This document shows positions 7,343 through 14,565 of a DNA stretch of 14,565 bases, one piece after another. Position numbers and translations under genes: made by a program. The stretch comes from Bacillota bacterium. Lineage in GTDB: Bacteria > Bacillota > Clostridia > Lachnospirales > Cellulosilyticaceae. The first letter of the stretch is position 1. Every line of letters starts with the position of its first letter. The stretch covers positions 1 through 14,565 of the forward strand of contig JAEYNQ010000151.1 of NCBI GenBank assembly GCA_023412455.1, in the 5' to 3' direction. Below the pieces are notes generated by a model. It ran no database searches and was not told the DNA's origin. It was given only the letters and a program-made list of their open reading frames with translations.

Positions 7343-7412
7343 TAAAGATTTAATATCAGAAATTTAATATGGGGAATTTGATACCAAAAAGTTTTAATAA
7401 ATGAAGATTTTA
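7321..7412 (+). repeat. Degenerate 14-16-bp tandem repeats across the jetD stop and jetD-jetA gap
   Basis: Starting in the last jetD codons, the sequence falls into units at 7321, 7337, 7353, 7367, 7381 and 7397. Each starts AAATA or ATA and ends in a GATTTT, ATTTA or ATTTG-like word. The first two (AAATAGTAGGGATTTT and AAATAGTAAAGATTTA) differ at 3 of 16 positions. Similar words continue to about 7460 (GGAAATAATGAAGATTTG, then AAGGAAATAAGGAC). The array is AT-rich with no stable hairpin or U-run. It looks like slippage-derived filler, and a role in spacing or processing is only a possibility. Confidence 0.55.
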
Positions 7413-7467
7413 GAAGAAGGAAATAATGAAGATTTGAGGACAAGGAAATAAGGACTAAGGAGAAGTC

Positions 7468-9090
7468 ATGGAATTTGAATTTCTAAATCATTTTGAGCAA
7501 AGGATGAAAAATGTAGGGGCATATGCCCTTCTTTATAAAAATAGCATGCAAAAAGGGACATGGAAGCAATATGGGGTAGAGGCCTTTCACGAGCAGACCA
7601 ATCTGATTTTTGCTGTGCTCCTTTATATTATGGAGCAGTCTCTAAAGGATGAGTATTGCACCATGGATGATATAGGGGGTTATATTGATGCCATCAATAC
7701 ACGCTACTTCAAGAAACCTCTTTCTTATGAAGCTTGTAAAGCCCTAGGCGAATTTATTGTTAACGTTATTTTATGTGACGAAGGAAAGGCCATGTATTTT
7801 TCAGGCTTTGACTTCAATGAAGGCGTTTATAAGGATATGCACATTAGCTTTATTGCCAACGAAATCGTGTATATTGATAATGAAGTGCGAAGGACTTCCT
7901 ACTATCTAACGGAGTCTGGCTACTCCATGCTCCTTGCCACTCTAGAAATCGAAGGCAATATGAAGCTTACCATACAAGAGATGATTTTTAAACTACACCT
8001 AGAGAAGGCTACATATGATAAGGCAGTTGAGGATATTAAAAACATCTTTAAATCCTTAAGGGTTCAAATCAAAAAGATGGAAGAAGCCATGCGTCGCATA
8101 AGGCAAAATGCCCTAAGTTATTCGGTGCAGGAGTATAAAACCCTTTTAGAAGAAAATCTAAGTGCCTTAACCCACACTAAGCAAAAGTTTGAAAGACACA
8201 AACAGGTGGTATCAGAGCGAATTAAAGAGCTAGAAGAGCAAGATATCAATGTAAAAAAACTAGAGAAAACAGACAGGGAAAATCTAGGGCATTTAAAAAC
8301 CATAGAAAACTATTTAGCACGTACCTTAGATGAACATCAAAGGATACTACTGAGTCACTTTGATTTAAAGAGTCTCTATACCAAAGAGCTTGAAGATATT
8401 TCTCAAATGTCCCTTATTAAGCGTTTTAATATCAGGACGGAGCTCTATGATAAGCTTTTAGGTGAGGTAAGTTACTTGAGGCAAGTAGAGCAGTTCCTAG
8501 GACCGCTATTTAATAAGCCTGTAGAAAAGAGCTATAACCTTAATAAAGCCCTTCAGTTTCAAAAACCTATTAGGGAAAAACAAGTAGAAGATGAAGGAGA
8601 AATCCTTTCCTTTGATGAAGAAGCTTGGCAAGAAGAGCAGGCACAAAGACTGAGAGAAAAGCTACTTAAATATAAAAACTGCTTAAAGGTAATCATGAGC
8701 CTTGCCTTTGAAGAGGGAGGTATTTCACTCAGGCAGCTAAAGAAAAAAGTAGAACAAAGAGAATGGATGCTAGAGCTAGTCCCAACCATAGAGATTTTTC
8801 GTGAAGTGGTTATTGAGCTTTTAAAGGTCAGAACGATAGATGTGGCAGTACTAAAAGAGGAAAAGGAAGCCTACCTCACCGATGAACTCCTAAGCTTTCA
8901 GCTTAATGAATGTGTACTAGAACTAGTAAGAGAAGAACCACGCTTTCATAAAATGAAGGAAGTAAGGGCCTATAAGCTAGAAGAGGAAGAAGCCGTTGTC
9001 TTTGAAAACCTCACAAGTGAAACAGGTGCTATAAGACGCGTCATATGTACCAATGTTTATTTTGAGATGATAGAAATAGAGGGATATTAA
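7468..9090 (+). CDS. jetA: Wadjet kleisin-like subunit JetA (DUF5716-type)
   Basis: The 540-aa protein fits the JetA family found with clostridial Wadjet loci (formerly DUF5716, by recall). JetA is the MukF/kleisin-like subunit that bridges the two JetC heads and binds JetB. An N-terminal winged-helix region (about 1-180) includes 'RRTSYYLTESGYSMLLATLE'. A long helical, coiled-coil-prone segment follows (about 185-350, 'FKSLRVQIKKMEEAMRRIRQ'). An acidic linker ('EDEGEILSFDEEAW') lies near 370-390, followed by a C-terminal winged-helix-like domain ending in 'IEGY'. There are no enzymatic motifs. AAGGAG (7457-7462) lies 5 nt before ATG. jetB follows 37 bp later. Identification rests on this position and the helical layout, plus family recall. 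Confidence 0.85.
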   Translation: MEFEFLNHFEQRMKNVGAYALLYKNSMQKGTWKQYGVEAFHEQTNLIFAVLLYIMEQSLKDEYCTMDDIGGYIDAINTRYFKKPLSYEACKALGEFIVNVILCDEGKAMYFSGFDFNEGVYKDMHISFIANEIVYIDNEVRRTSYYLTESGYSMLLATLEIEGNMKLTIQEMIFKLHLEKATYDKAVEDIKNIFKSLRVQIKKMEEAMRRIRQNALSYSVQEYKTLLEENLSALTHTKQKFERHKQVVSERIKELEEQDINVKKLEKTDRENLGHLKTIENYLARTLDEHQRILLSHFDLKSLYTKELEDISQMSLIKRFNIRTELYDKLLGEVSYLRQVEQFLGPLFNKPVEKSYNLNKALQFQKPIREKQVEDEGEILSFDEEAWQEEQAQRLREKLLKYKNCLKVIMSLAFEEGGISLRQLKKKVEQREWMLELVPTIEIFREVVIELLKVRTIDVAVLKEEKEAYLTDELLSFQLNECVLELVREEPRFHKMKEVRAYKLEEEEAVVFENLTSETGAIRRVICTNVYFEMIEIEGY

Positions 9091-9122
9091 GCATCGGTTA
9101 ACAAAAGAAGAAAGGACGACAA

Positions 9123-9143
9123 ATGGGATGGCATATGAAATAA
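9123..9143 (+). other. Six-codon ORF (MGWHMK) overlapping the jetB start
   Basis: ATG at 9123 lies 6 nt after AAAGGA (9111-9116), an ideal spacing. It opens a frame reading MGWHMK and stopping at TAA 9141-9143. The jetB ATG at 9128 is in another frame and 11 nt from the same AAAGGA. The two starts compete for one ribosome binding site, so the short frame could reduce or tune JetB synthesis. This may equally be coincidence. Confidence 0.3.
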
Positions 9144-9838
9144 CAGAGATCAAACTGAGTCAAAAGATATTCTATTATTTATTAAATCATAGAGAACTAG
9201 GAGAAGAAGAGGAAAGAGAGCTTTATCGTGCTTATACAGAGAGTGAAGAGGTGATGTACCTGGTGAAAAGTCAGGCAGAGGCAGCAGGTAGTCAGGTAGA
9301 ACGCTATAGTAATGTGATCTATCTTATTCCCCAAGAAGACAATCACCTTTTAGGCTTCTCTAAAGCAGAGTTAAAAAGTAGTCTCTGCAGGTCTGGGGCA
9401 ACAGATAAGGACTATTACCTATCCCAATTTGTAATCCTTACCCTATTAGTGGAGTTCTATGACTCCCAAGGCAGGAGCAGCAAATCGAGAGAGTATATGA
9501 AAACAGGAGAATTTCTCAACTGTATAACAGAACGTTTGCGTCAAGGTGCTACCCAGTCCCAGGAGGAAGAAAAAGAAGGCTTAGCTTTTTCAAATATGCT
9601 AGAAGCTTTTGAAGCCTTGCGTAGTGACGACAGAGGCTCTAGAGCAAAGACGACTAAAGAGGGTTTTATCTATACCCTCTTAATGTTCCTCCAAAATCAA
9701 GGACTTATTGATTATATAGAGCAGGATGACATGATTAAAACGACCAAGAAGTTAGACCACTTCATGGATTGGAACCTACTCAATAAAAATAACTATAGCC
9801 GTGTGCTAAAAGTATTAGGAGAGGTGGCAGATGAGTAA
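9128..9838 (+). CDS. jetB: Wadjet KITE-like subunit JetB (DUF6063-type)
   Basis: A 236-aa acidic protein in the position of JetB, the MukE-like (KITE) subunit that binds the kleisin JetA and helps hold DNA in the JetC complex. It begins MAYEITEIKLSQKIFYYLLN and has winged-helix-like segments: 'DYYLSQFVILTLLVEFYDSQ' near residues 95-115 and 'GFIYTLLMFLQNQGLIDYIE' near 180-200. No catalytic motif is present, as expected. The family label DUF6063 is from recall. The last 8 bp overlap the start of jetC, which suggests translational coupling. ATG 9128 is chosen because the frame fits the family start, although ATG 9123 in another frame has better ribosome-site spacing. Confidence 0.8.
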   Translation: MAYEITEIKLSQKIFYYLLNHRELGEEEERELYRAYTESEEVMYLVKSQAEAAGSQVERYSNVIYLIPQEDNHLLGFSKAELKSSLCRSGATDKDYYLSQFVILTLLVEFYDSQGRSSKSREYMKTGEFLNCITERLRQGATQSQEEEKEGLAFSNMLEAFEALRSDDRGSRAKTTKEGFIYTLLMFLQNQGLIDYIEQDDMIKTTKKLDHFMDWNLLNKNNYSRVLKVLGEVADE

Positions 9839-12800
9839 AATCAATACCCTACGCATCATTAATTTAAATTACAACAATAATGCCATTCGCATCGATGATG
9901 AGAGCTTTCATCTGGCTACAGAAAGTACCCTCCTTTCCTTACGTAATGGAGGGGGAAAGTCTGTCCTTGTTCAAATGATGACAGCCCCTTTTGTGCAAAA
10001 AAGGTATAGAGATACGAAAGACAGACCTTTTAAAAGCTATTTCACTACCTCTAAACCGACCCATATTTTAGTAGAGTGGCAGCTAGATGGGGGAGCAGGC
10101 TATGTATTAACGGGAATGATGGTGAGAAAGAAGCAAGACCAAGGAGATGAGCAAAGTCAGGAAGAGCTAGAAATCCTCACCTATATTCACGAGTATACCC
10201 ATAGAGGACCTTATGATATCCATCACATCCCCTTAGTAGAAACCCAAAATGAGCAAAAAAGGCTAAAAGGTTTTATAGAGGTCAAAAAGCTTTTAGAAGA
10301 ACTTAAAAAGGATAAGAACTACCCGTTTAATTATTATGATCTTAACCAATCCACCCAAGCGCGTCGTTACTTTGAGCATCTTGAAGAATACAAAATTAAT
10401 CATAAAGAATGGGAAAGCATTATTAAAAAAATCAATCTTGAAGAATCAGGACTCTCCAAGTTATTTGCAGAAGCCAAAGATGAGAAAGGTTTAATAGAAA
10501 AATGGTTCCTGCCTACTATAGAAGACAAGCTTACCAAGGAAGAAGGTAGAATCAAGAAATTCACAGAGCTTGTGGTGAAATACATCCATCAATATAAAGC
10601 CAATCAGTCAAAGATTCAGCACAAGGCAACTATTGATACCTTTAAGGAAGAAGCACAAGTACTTATACAAGAGGCAACCCAGTTTCAATGTGAGCTCCAA
10701 CAAATGAAGGCTATAGAAAAGAGCATTGCTCAGTTTATACAGTATTTGACAGTAGCCAATAGGGACTGTGAAAAGGAGCAAAAGGCACTAGAGCTTCATA
10801 TGGAAGAAATAGAGGAGATGCTTCGCCAAATAGACTACGAGGCTTTATCTTATGAGTTTTATAGTCTAGAAGATGAGAAGCTCAAGGAGCAGGAGACAGT
10901 CACAGCCCTTAAAGAGGAGATAGGTTGCCAAGAAGCCACGAAAGCCTCTTTAACGAAACGTAAAAATAGTCAAGAATGTGCCAAGCTCTATAAGGCTTAC
11001 ACGGAGGCTTCCAAAGAGGTTCAAGAGTGTGAAAATGCTCTAGAAATCATGAAGCAAAAGGACAAAGACCTAACCCCAGAGCGAGGTCGTATAGGCTATA
11101 GCTTAAGATGCTACTATGAAGAAGCTCTAAACCACAAAAATCAAGCACTCCATGACTTAGAGCAACATATCCAAGCCACAAAAAAAGAACGTCTTCGTCT
11201 GACACAACACATCACTAGCCTCAATGAGATGAAAAATAAGAGCAGCCAAAAGAAAGGGCAGCTTCTAGAACAAATCAAACAGTTTGATCGCCTAGAAGAA
11301 AGCTTTAATAGCACCTATGAAGCTCCTTTGAGTAGAAACATTATGGGTGAATATGAAGAAGGCTTCCTAGAAGATAAGCTAGAAGCTAGAAAGCACCATG
11401 AGGAAAAGCTAGAAAAAACCATGGCACAGCTGAAAAATACCAGAGAAGAGCAGGAAGAAAAGCTAAAGGTCGGTAGGCGAGATGTACAAGATTTAGAAAA
11501 AGCACTATGGCAGGAAGAAGAAGGCGAAAGGCAATTACAAAAGCAACTGGCAATCTACAATCAAGAACTAGAAGAGCGTAGGGCAGCCATGAAGTATATT
11601 GATTTGGCACAAGACCTAGTTTTTGAAGAAGAAAAAATCATGGTAGCCTTTGACCATAAGCTAGGACAACTTAGTGCAGAGCGAAGGGAGCTAGAAAGTG
11701 AGCTAGAGAAAAAGGAAGAGGCCTATCAAAAGCTTAAAACAGGCAAAATACTAGAAATCCCTAAAGCGCTAGAAGACAGACTGAAAAGCCAAGACATTCA
11801 TTATGTCTATGGGATGGACTGGCTCAAGCATAATTATAAGTCCTTAGAGGAAAATGAGAAACTAGTAGCAAGTAACCCCTTTATCCCTTACGCTCTCATT
11901 ATGCCTCAAAAAGACCTAGCTAAATTACAGGGTGAGACCCTAGACCTTTATACCTCTTTTCCAATTCCTATTATTAAGAAAGAAGACCTAGAGCAGCAAG
12001 GAAACGGAGAAGGCAATAAGGTCTATACCTTAGAAAAGGTAAGCTTTATCATCGCCTTTAATCAGAAGCTTCTAGATGAGAAAGGCCTAGAGGAGTTACT
12101 AGGGGCCAAAGCATTACAGCTCAGTCAGCTTCAAGAAAAACTTGCAAGGAAAAAGGAAGACCTCTCTTTTTATGAAGGAAAGAAAAATCTCATCTTTTAT
12201 CAAAAGGTAAGTAAAGATAATTATCATGAAGCCGAGAAGAAGTTAGAGGCCCATACTCAAGGAATTGAGAGAAAAAAAGAGGAGCTGAATGCCTTACGTC
12301 AATCTAATGCCTTACTTGAAAAGGCTCAAAAGGACTTAGAAGAAAAACTAAAAGATACAGAAAATACTTTAAGGACCATTCAAAGAGAGCATCGTGACCT
12401 TCAGCAGCTCCTAAAGGCATATCTTCAGTATTATAAGCAAAAAAAGGAGCTGGAAAAGTTAGAGACTCAGCTCAAACAGCAAGCAGAAGAGGTTTGCCAA
12501 GCTGAACTTACTAAAGCTCAGCTTGAAGAAGACTACCAAAGGGCAGAAGAGGAGAGAGCCAATTATAATAGAGGCATTGGTGAACTCAAGGATAAGCTGA
12601 CTAAGTTTGAGGGCTATACACAGGGGGAACGGCTTTTAAAAGATATAGAAGACCTAGAAGCGAGATATAATAGTATTACTGAGAAGATTCAAGGCGATCA
12701 GCTTCTACTAGAAAAGAATTTAGAAAAAGCCCAAGGTCGTTTTAAACAAGCAGAGGATGAGCTTATGGATAAACAAGGGGAGTATCAGCTGACAGAGCAA

Positions 12801-14228
12801 GACTATCGCACCCTTTTCTATGACCGTTTCTTAGAAGCTGAAATCAAAAAAGAACTAGTCGCTGTAAAAGATAAAATCAAGGGTTTAGAGAGTAAAATAA
12901 ATGCTAGTAAGATTCAAATAGCTAAGCTAGAAACAAAGATGGATGGTCAAATAAAAGCTCTTCAAGAAAAAGTAGGAGAAACAGCACCTAAGCCAAGAGA
13001 GCTTATTAAAGCTATGGATTTTAAGGCAGTTAAAAGACAGAAAAACCAAGAACTATCCAGGCAAAAGGAGCTCTTTAAAGAAGTTCTCAATAGGCAGAAG
13101 CAGTACAAAGATAACCTAGAATATTTGAAGGAATATGAGTACCTTTCAGGTGCTGAGGAAGAGGCAGCACCTACCTTACTGGAGATAAAAGTAGAGGAGC
13201 TTAGCACCCTAAGAGGTAAACTCCTTAGAGATTATAAGGCAGGGAAAGAAGAAGCGCGTAAAAAGCAGCGTCAAGTAGAACAAAACCTAGAACGCATCAT
13301 GAGGAAGGAATGTTTTAAGGAGGACTTCTTTAGCATACCATTAGAAAAATTAGAAGAGATTACAGAGACACCAGATATTTTTCTAGAACAGCTAGAGAAC
13401 ATACTCTCTTCCTACAGCGACCTGATTGCCAAGCTAGAGGTAGACATTGCCATGATCGGCGAAGAGAAGGAGAAGGTCCTAGAAATACTTCTTGAATATA
13501 TCCAGGAGGTTCATCGGCATATGGGTAAAATCGATAAGAATTCTACGATTACCATTCGAAATAGGACTATTAAGATGCTGAAGCTTCTGCTGCCTAAATG
13601 GGAAGAACAAGAAAACCTTTACAAGCAAAGGCTAAGAGATTTCCTGGATTTACTTACAGACAGAGGCATTCAAAATCTAGAAAAAAATGAACAAATAGAG
13701 GAACTGGTAGGTAGCCAGATTACCACTAAGAATCTCTATAATGATGTGGTAGGTATAGGGAATATAGAAATCAAGCTTTACAAGATAGAAGAAGAAAGGG
13801 AATATCCTATTAGCTGGGCAGATGTTTCTAAAAACTCAGGAGGAGAAGGCTTCCTATCCGCCTTTGTCATTCTCTCAAGCCTGCTCTCCTTTATGCGAAG
13901 AGACGACACAGACATATTTGCAGAATATGAAGATGGAAAGGTATTAGTCATGGACAACCCCTTTGCCCAAACCAATGCAGAGCATCTACTCAAACCCCTT
14001 ATGGACATTGCTAAGAAGAGCAATACCCAGCTCATTTGCTTATCAGGATTAGGCGGCGAGTCTATTTATAACCGCTTTGATAATATCTATGTGCTCAACC
14101 TCATTTCCTCACGTCTTAAAAATGGTAAACAGTATCTAAGAAGTGAGCACAAAAAAGGAGATGACCTAGAAGATTTAGTAGCCACACATATGAAGATAGA
14201 AGATGTGGAGCAAATACAACTTTTTTAG
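9831..14228 (+). CDS. jetC: Wadjet SMC/MukB-like ATPase JetC
   Basis: This 1465-aa SMC-type motor subunit drives DNA loop extrusion in Wadjet. The head N-half includes the P-loop 'LRNGGGKSVLVQMM' (G40-G42, K43, S44). Coiled coil runs about 270-635. A globular hinge-like domain (about 640-765, 'SQDIHYVYGMDWLKHNYKSL') interrupts it, and a second coil-rich part follows to about 1290. The C-terminal head has the ABC signature 'NSGGEGFLSAF' (S1336-G1337-G1338-E1339) and Walker B 'VLVMDNPFAQTNAEHLL' (D1375), then 'LICLSGLGGESIYNRFD'. Two points differ from textbook ABC motors: the first P-loop glycine is L37, and the residue after the Walker B aspartate is N1376 instead of Glu. AGGAG (9817-9821) precedes the ATG, which overlaps jetB by 8 bp. 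No clear terminator follows TAG. Confidence 0.92.
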   Translation: MSKINTLRIINLNYNNNAIRIDDESFHLATESTLLSLRNGGGKSVLVQMMTAPFVQKRYRDTKDRPFKSYFTTSKPTHILVEWQLDGGAGYVLTGMMVRKKQDQGDEQSQEELEILTYIHEYTHRGPYDIHHIPLVETQNEQKRLKGFIEVKKLLEELKKDKNYPFNYYDLNQSTQARRYFEHLEEYKINHKEWESIIKKINLEESGLSKLFAEAKDEKGLIEKWFLPTIEDKLTKEEGRIKKFTELVVKYIHQYKANQSKIQHKATIDTFKEEAQVLIQEATQFQCELQQMKAIEKSIAQFIQYLTVANRDCEKEQKALELHMEEIEEMLRQIDYEALSYEFYSLEDEKLKEQETVTALKEEIGCQEATKASLTKRKNSQECAKLYKAYTEASKEVQECENALEIMKQKDKDLTPERGRIGYSLRCYYEEALNHKNQALHDLEQHIQATKKERLRLTQHITSLNEMKNKSSQKKGQLLEQIKQFDRLEESFNSTYEAPLSRNIMGEYEEGFLEDKLEARKHHEEKLEKTMAQLKNTREEQEEKLKVGRRDVQDLEKALWQEEEGERQLQKQLAIYNQELEERRAAMKYIDLAQDLVFEEEKIMVAFDHKLGQLSAERRELESELEKKEEAYQKLKTGKILEIPKALEDRLKSQDIHYVYGMDWLKHNYKSLEENEKLVASNPFIPYALIMPQKDLAKLQGETLDLYTSFPIPIIKKEDLEQQGNGEGNKVYTLEKVSFIIAFNQKLLDEKGLEELLGAKALQLSQLQEKLARKKEDLSFYEGKKNLIFYQKVSKDNYHEAEKKLEAHTQGIERKKEELNALRQSNALLEKAQKDLEEKLKDTENTLRTIQREHRDLQQLLKAYLQYYKQKKELEKLETQLKQQAEEVCQAELTKAQLEEDYQRAEEERANYNRGIGELKDKLTKFEGYTQGERLLKDIEDLEARYNSITEKIQGDQLLLEKNLEKAQGRFKQAEDELMDKQGEYQLTEQDYRTLFYDRFLEAEIKKELVAVKDKIKGLESKINASKIQIAKLETKMDGQIKALQEKVGETAPKPRELIKAMDFKAVKRQKNQELSRQKELFKEVLNRQKQYKDNLEYLKEYEYLSGAEEEAAPTLLEIKVEELSTLRGKLLRDYKAGKEEARKKQRQVEQNLERIMRKECFKEDFFSIPLEKLEEITETPDIFLEQLENILSSYSDLIAKLEVDIAMIGEEKEKVLEILLEYIQEVHRHMGKIDKNSTITIRNRTIKMLKLLLPKWEEQENLYKQRLRDFLDLLTDRGIQNLEKNEQIEELVGSQITTKNLYNDVVGIGNIEIKLYKIEEEREYPISWADVSKNSGGEGFLSAFVILSSLLSFMRRDDTDIFAEYEDGKVLVMDNPFAQTNAEHLLKPLMDIAKKSNTQLICLSGLGGESIYNRFDNIYVLNLISSRLKNGKQYLRSEHKKGDDLEDLVATHMKIEDVEQIQLF

Positions 14229-14247
14229 TGAAAAAGGTGTTTATCAT

Positions 14248-14269
14248 ATGTTTATTAAGGGGTAAACAT
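14248..14269 (+). repeat. 7-bp inverted repeat upstream of the Rpn -10 element
   Basis: ATGTTTA (14248-14254) and TAAACAT (14263-14269) are perfect inverted repeats with an 8-nt spacer. They lie where the -35 region of the following promoter should be. This could be an operator for a dimeric repressor or a weak hairpin. It lacks a U-run, so it is not a convincing jetC terminator. Confidence 0.35.
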
Positions 14270-14273
14270 AGGG

Positions 14274-14279
14274 TATAAT
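14274..14279 (+). promoter_or_regulatory. Candidate -10 element of the downstream Rpn gene
   Basis: A consensus TATAAT lies 33 nt before the GTG start at 14313. The hexamer 17 nt upstream (TTTATT, 14251-14256) is a weak -35 and overlaps the inverted repeat, so initiation may need an activator or be repressible. This suggests the Rpn gene has its own promoter apart from the jet operon. Confidence 0.5.
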
Positions 14280-14312
14280 ATATTTAAGTAATACAATTGC
14301 AAGGAGAAACAA

Positions 14313-14565
14313 GTGAATAAAACAATTAAAGAGCTTAACTTAGAAGATGACTTCCTTTTTGCCAAGGTAATGACAGACCAAGAAGTATGTAAAAGGGTAT
14401 TGGAAAAAATACTAGCTATAAAAATAGATAGGGTAGTAATACCTCAGGAGCAAAAAGTAATCGACTTACTTTTAGAAAGCAAAGGCATTCGTTTAGACAT
14501 TTATGTTCACGATGAACAGGGAACAGTCTATAATGTAGAGATGCAAAGAGGAGATTACAAAAATT
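14313..14565 (+). CDS. Rpn-family (PD-(D/E)XK) recombination-promoting nuclease/putative transposase, N-terminal part
   Basis: The frame runs from GTG 14313 to the window edge (84 complete codons), beginning MNKTIKELNLEDDFLFAKVM. That matches the N-terminus of PDDEXK_2/Rpn proteins. The nuclease core is visible: the catalytic Asp in 'IRLDIYVHD' and the E-x-Q of 'VYNVEMQRGDY'. Rpn proteins nick or cut DNA and promote RecA-independent recombination. Typical family length is about 300 aa, so two thirds lie outside the window. AAGGAG (14301-14306) is 6 nt before the GTG. Unlike the relics at the left, this copy keeps its head, a ribosome site and a promoter, so it may be functional. It carries the very part missing from the relics. 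Confidence 0.88.
   Translation, partial: MNKTIKELNLEDDFLFAKVMTDQEVCKRVLEKILAIKIDRVVIPQEQKVIDLLLESKGIRLDIYVHDEQGTVYNVEMQRGDYKN

Noticed and set aside
7321..7467. CRISPR-like array
   Set aside because: Units are 14-16 bp, degenerate and without spacers, and no cas genes are nearby.
11386..11610. Hydrophobic minus-strand ORF of 74 aa inside jetC, resembling a small membrane protein
   Set aside because: It is the antisense of a charged coiled-coil region, where Glu/Lys-rich codons read as Phe/Leu/Ser on the other strand.
14220..14240. Terminator after jetC (CTTTTT ... AAAAAG)
   Set aside because: It is only a 6-bp AT-rich stem without a following U-run, too weak to call.

Overview
The window is AT-rich, every supported gene is on the + strand, and ribosome binding sites are AGGAG-like. 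The proteins (Rpn-type nucleases with GIEKGIEQ tracts, a SWIM/SNF2 helicase, a clostridial-looking Wadjet set) suggest a Firmicute of the class Clostridia, probably Lachnospirales. That is inference from protein style, not a species call. It reads as a defence or accessory island.

Layout. (1) 1-722: the tail of one Rpn-family (PD-(D/E)XK) nuclease, a second Rpn copy lacking its N-terminal third, and a strong intrinsic terminator. (2) 723-5823: a two-gene unit of a 581-aa protein, resembling XPB/Ssl2 N-terminal-type helicase partners, followed 5 bp later by a 1065-aa SWIM zinc finger/SNF2 ATPase. (3) 5824-6331: about 500 bp without an intact gene. It holds a second, more decayed copy of the Rpn debris, the same type of terminator, and a promoter. 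(4) 6332-14228: a complete Wadjet operon in the order jetD-jetA-jetB-jetC. It encodes a TOPRIM nuclease, a kleisin-like subunit, a KITE-like subunit and a 1465-aa SMC/MukB-like ATPase. (5) 14229-14565: a promoter and the first 84 codons of another, apparently intact, Rpn nuclease cut by the window edge.

How it works together. From established work on Wadjet, JetABC is a MukBEF-like DNA loop extruder that senses small circular DNA, and JetD cuts it, so this operon is expected to limit plasmids. The SNF2 pair is a separate transcription unit on the same strand. It is bracketed by 242-bp direct repeats (102-343 and 5927-6168, 8 mismatches by eye) made of the same Rpn debris and followed by the same terminator type. 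It therefore looks like a cassette placed beside Wadjet, and whether it assists Wadjet or acts alone cannot be decided from sequence. The most interesting points are this bracketed SNF2 module, the unusual ATPase motifs in JetC, a visible 331-bp deletion between 9-bp repeats in one Rpn relic, and a degenerate repeat cluster between jetD and jetA.
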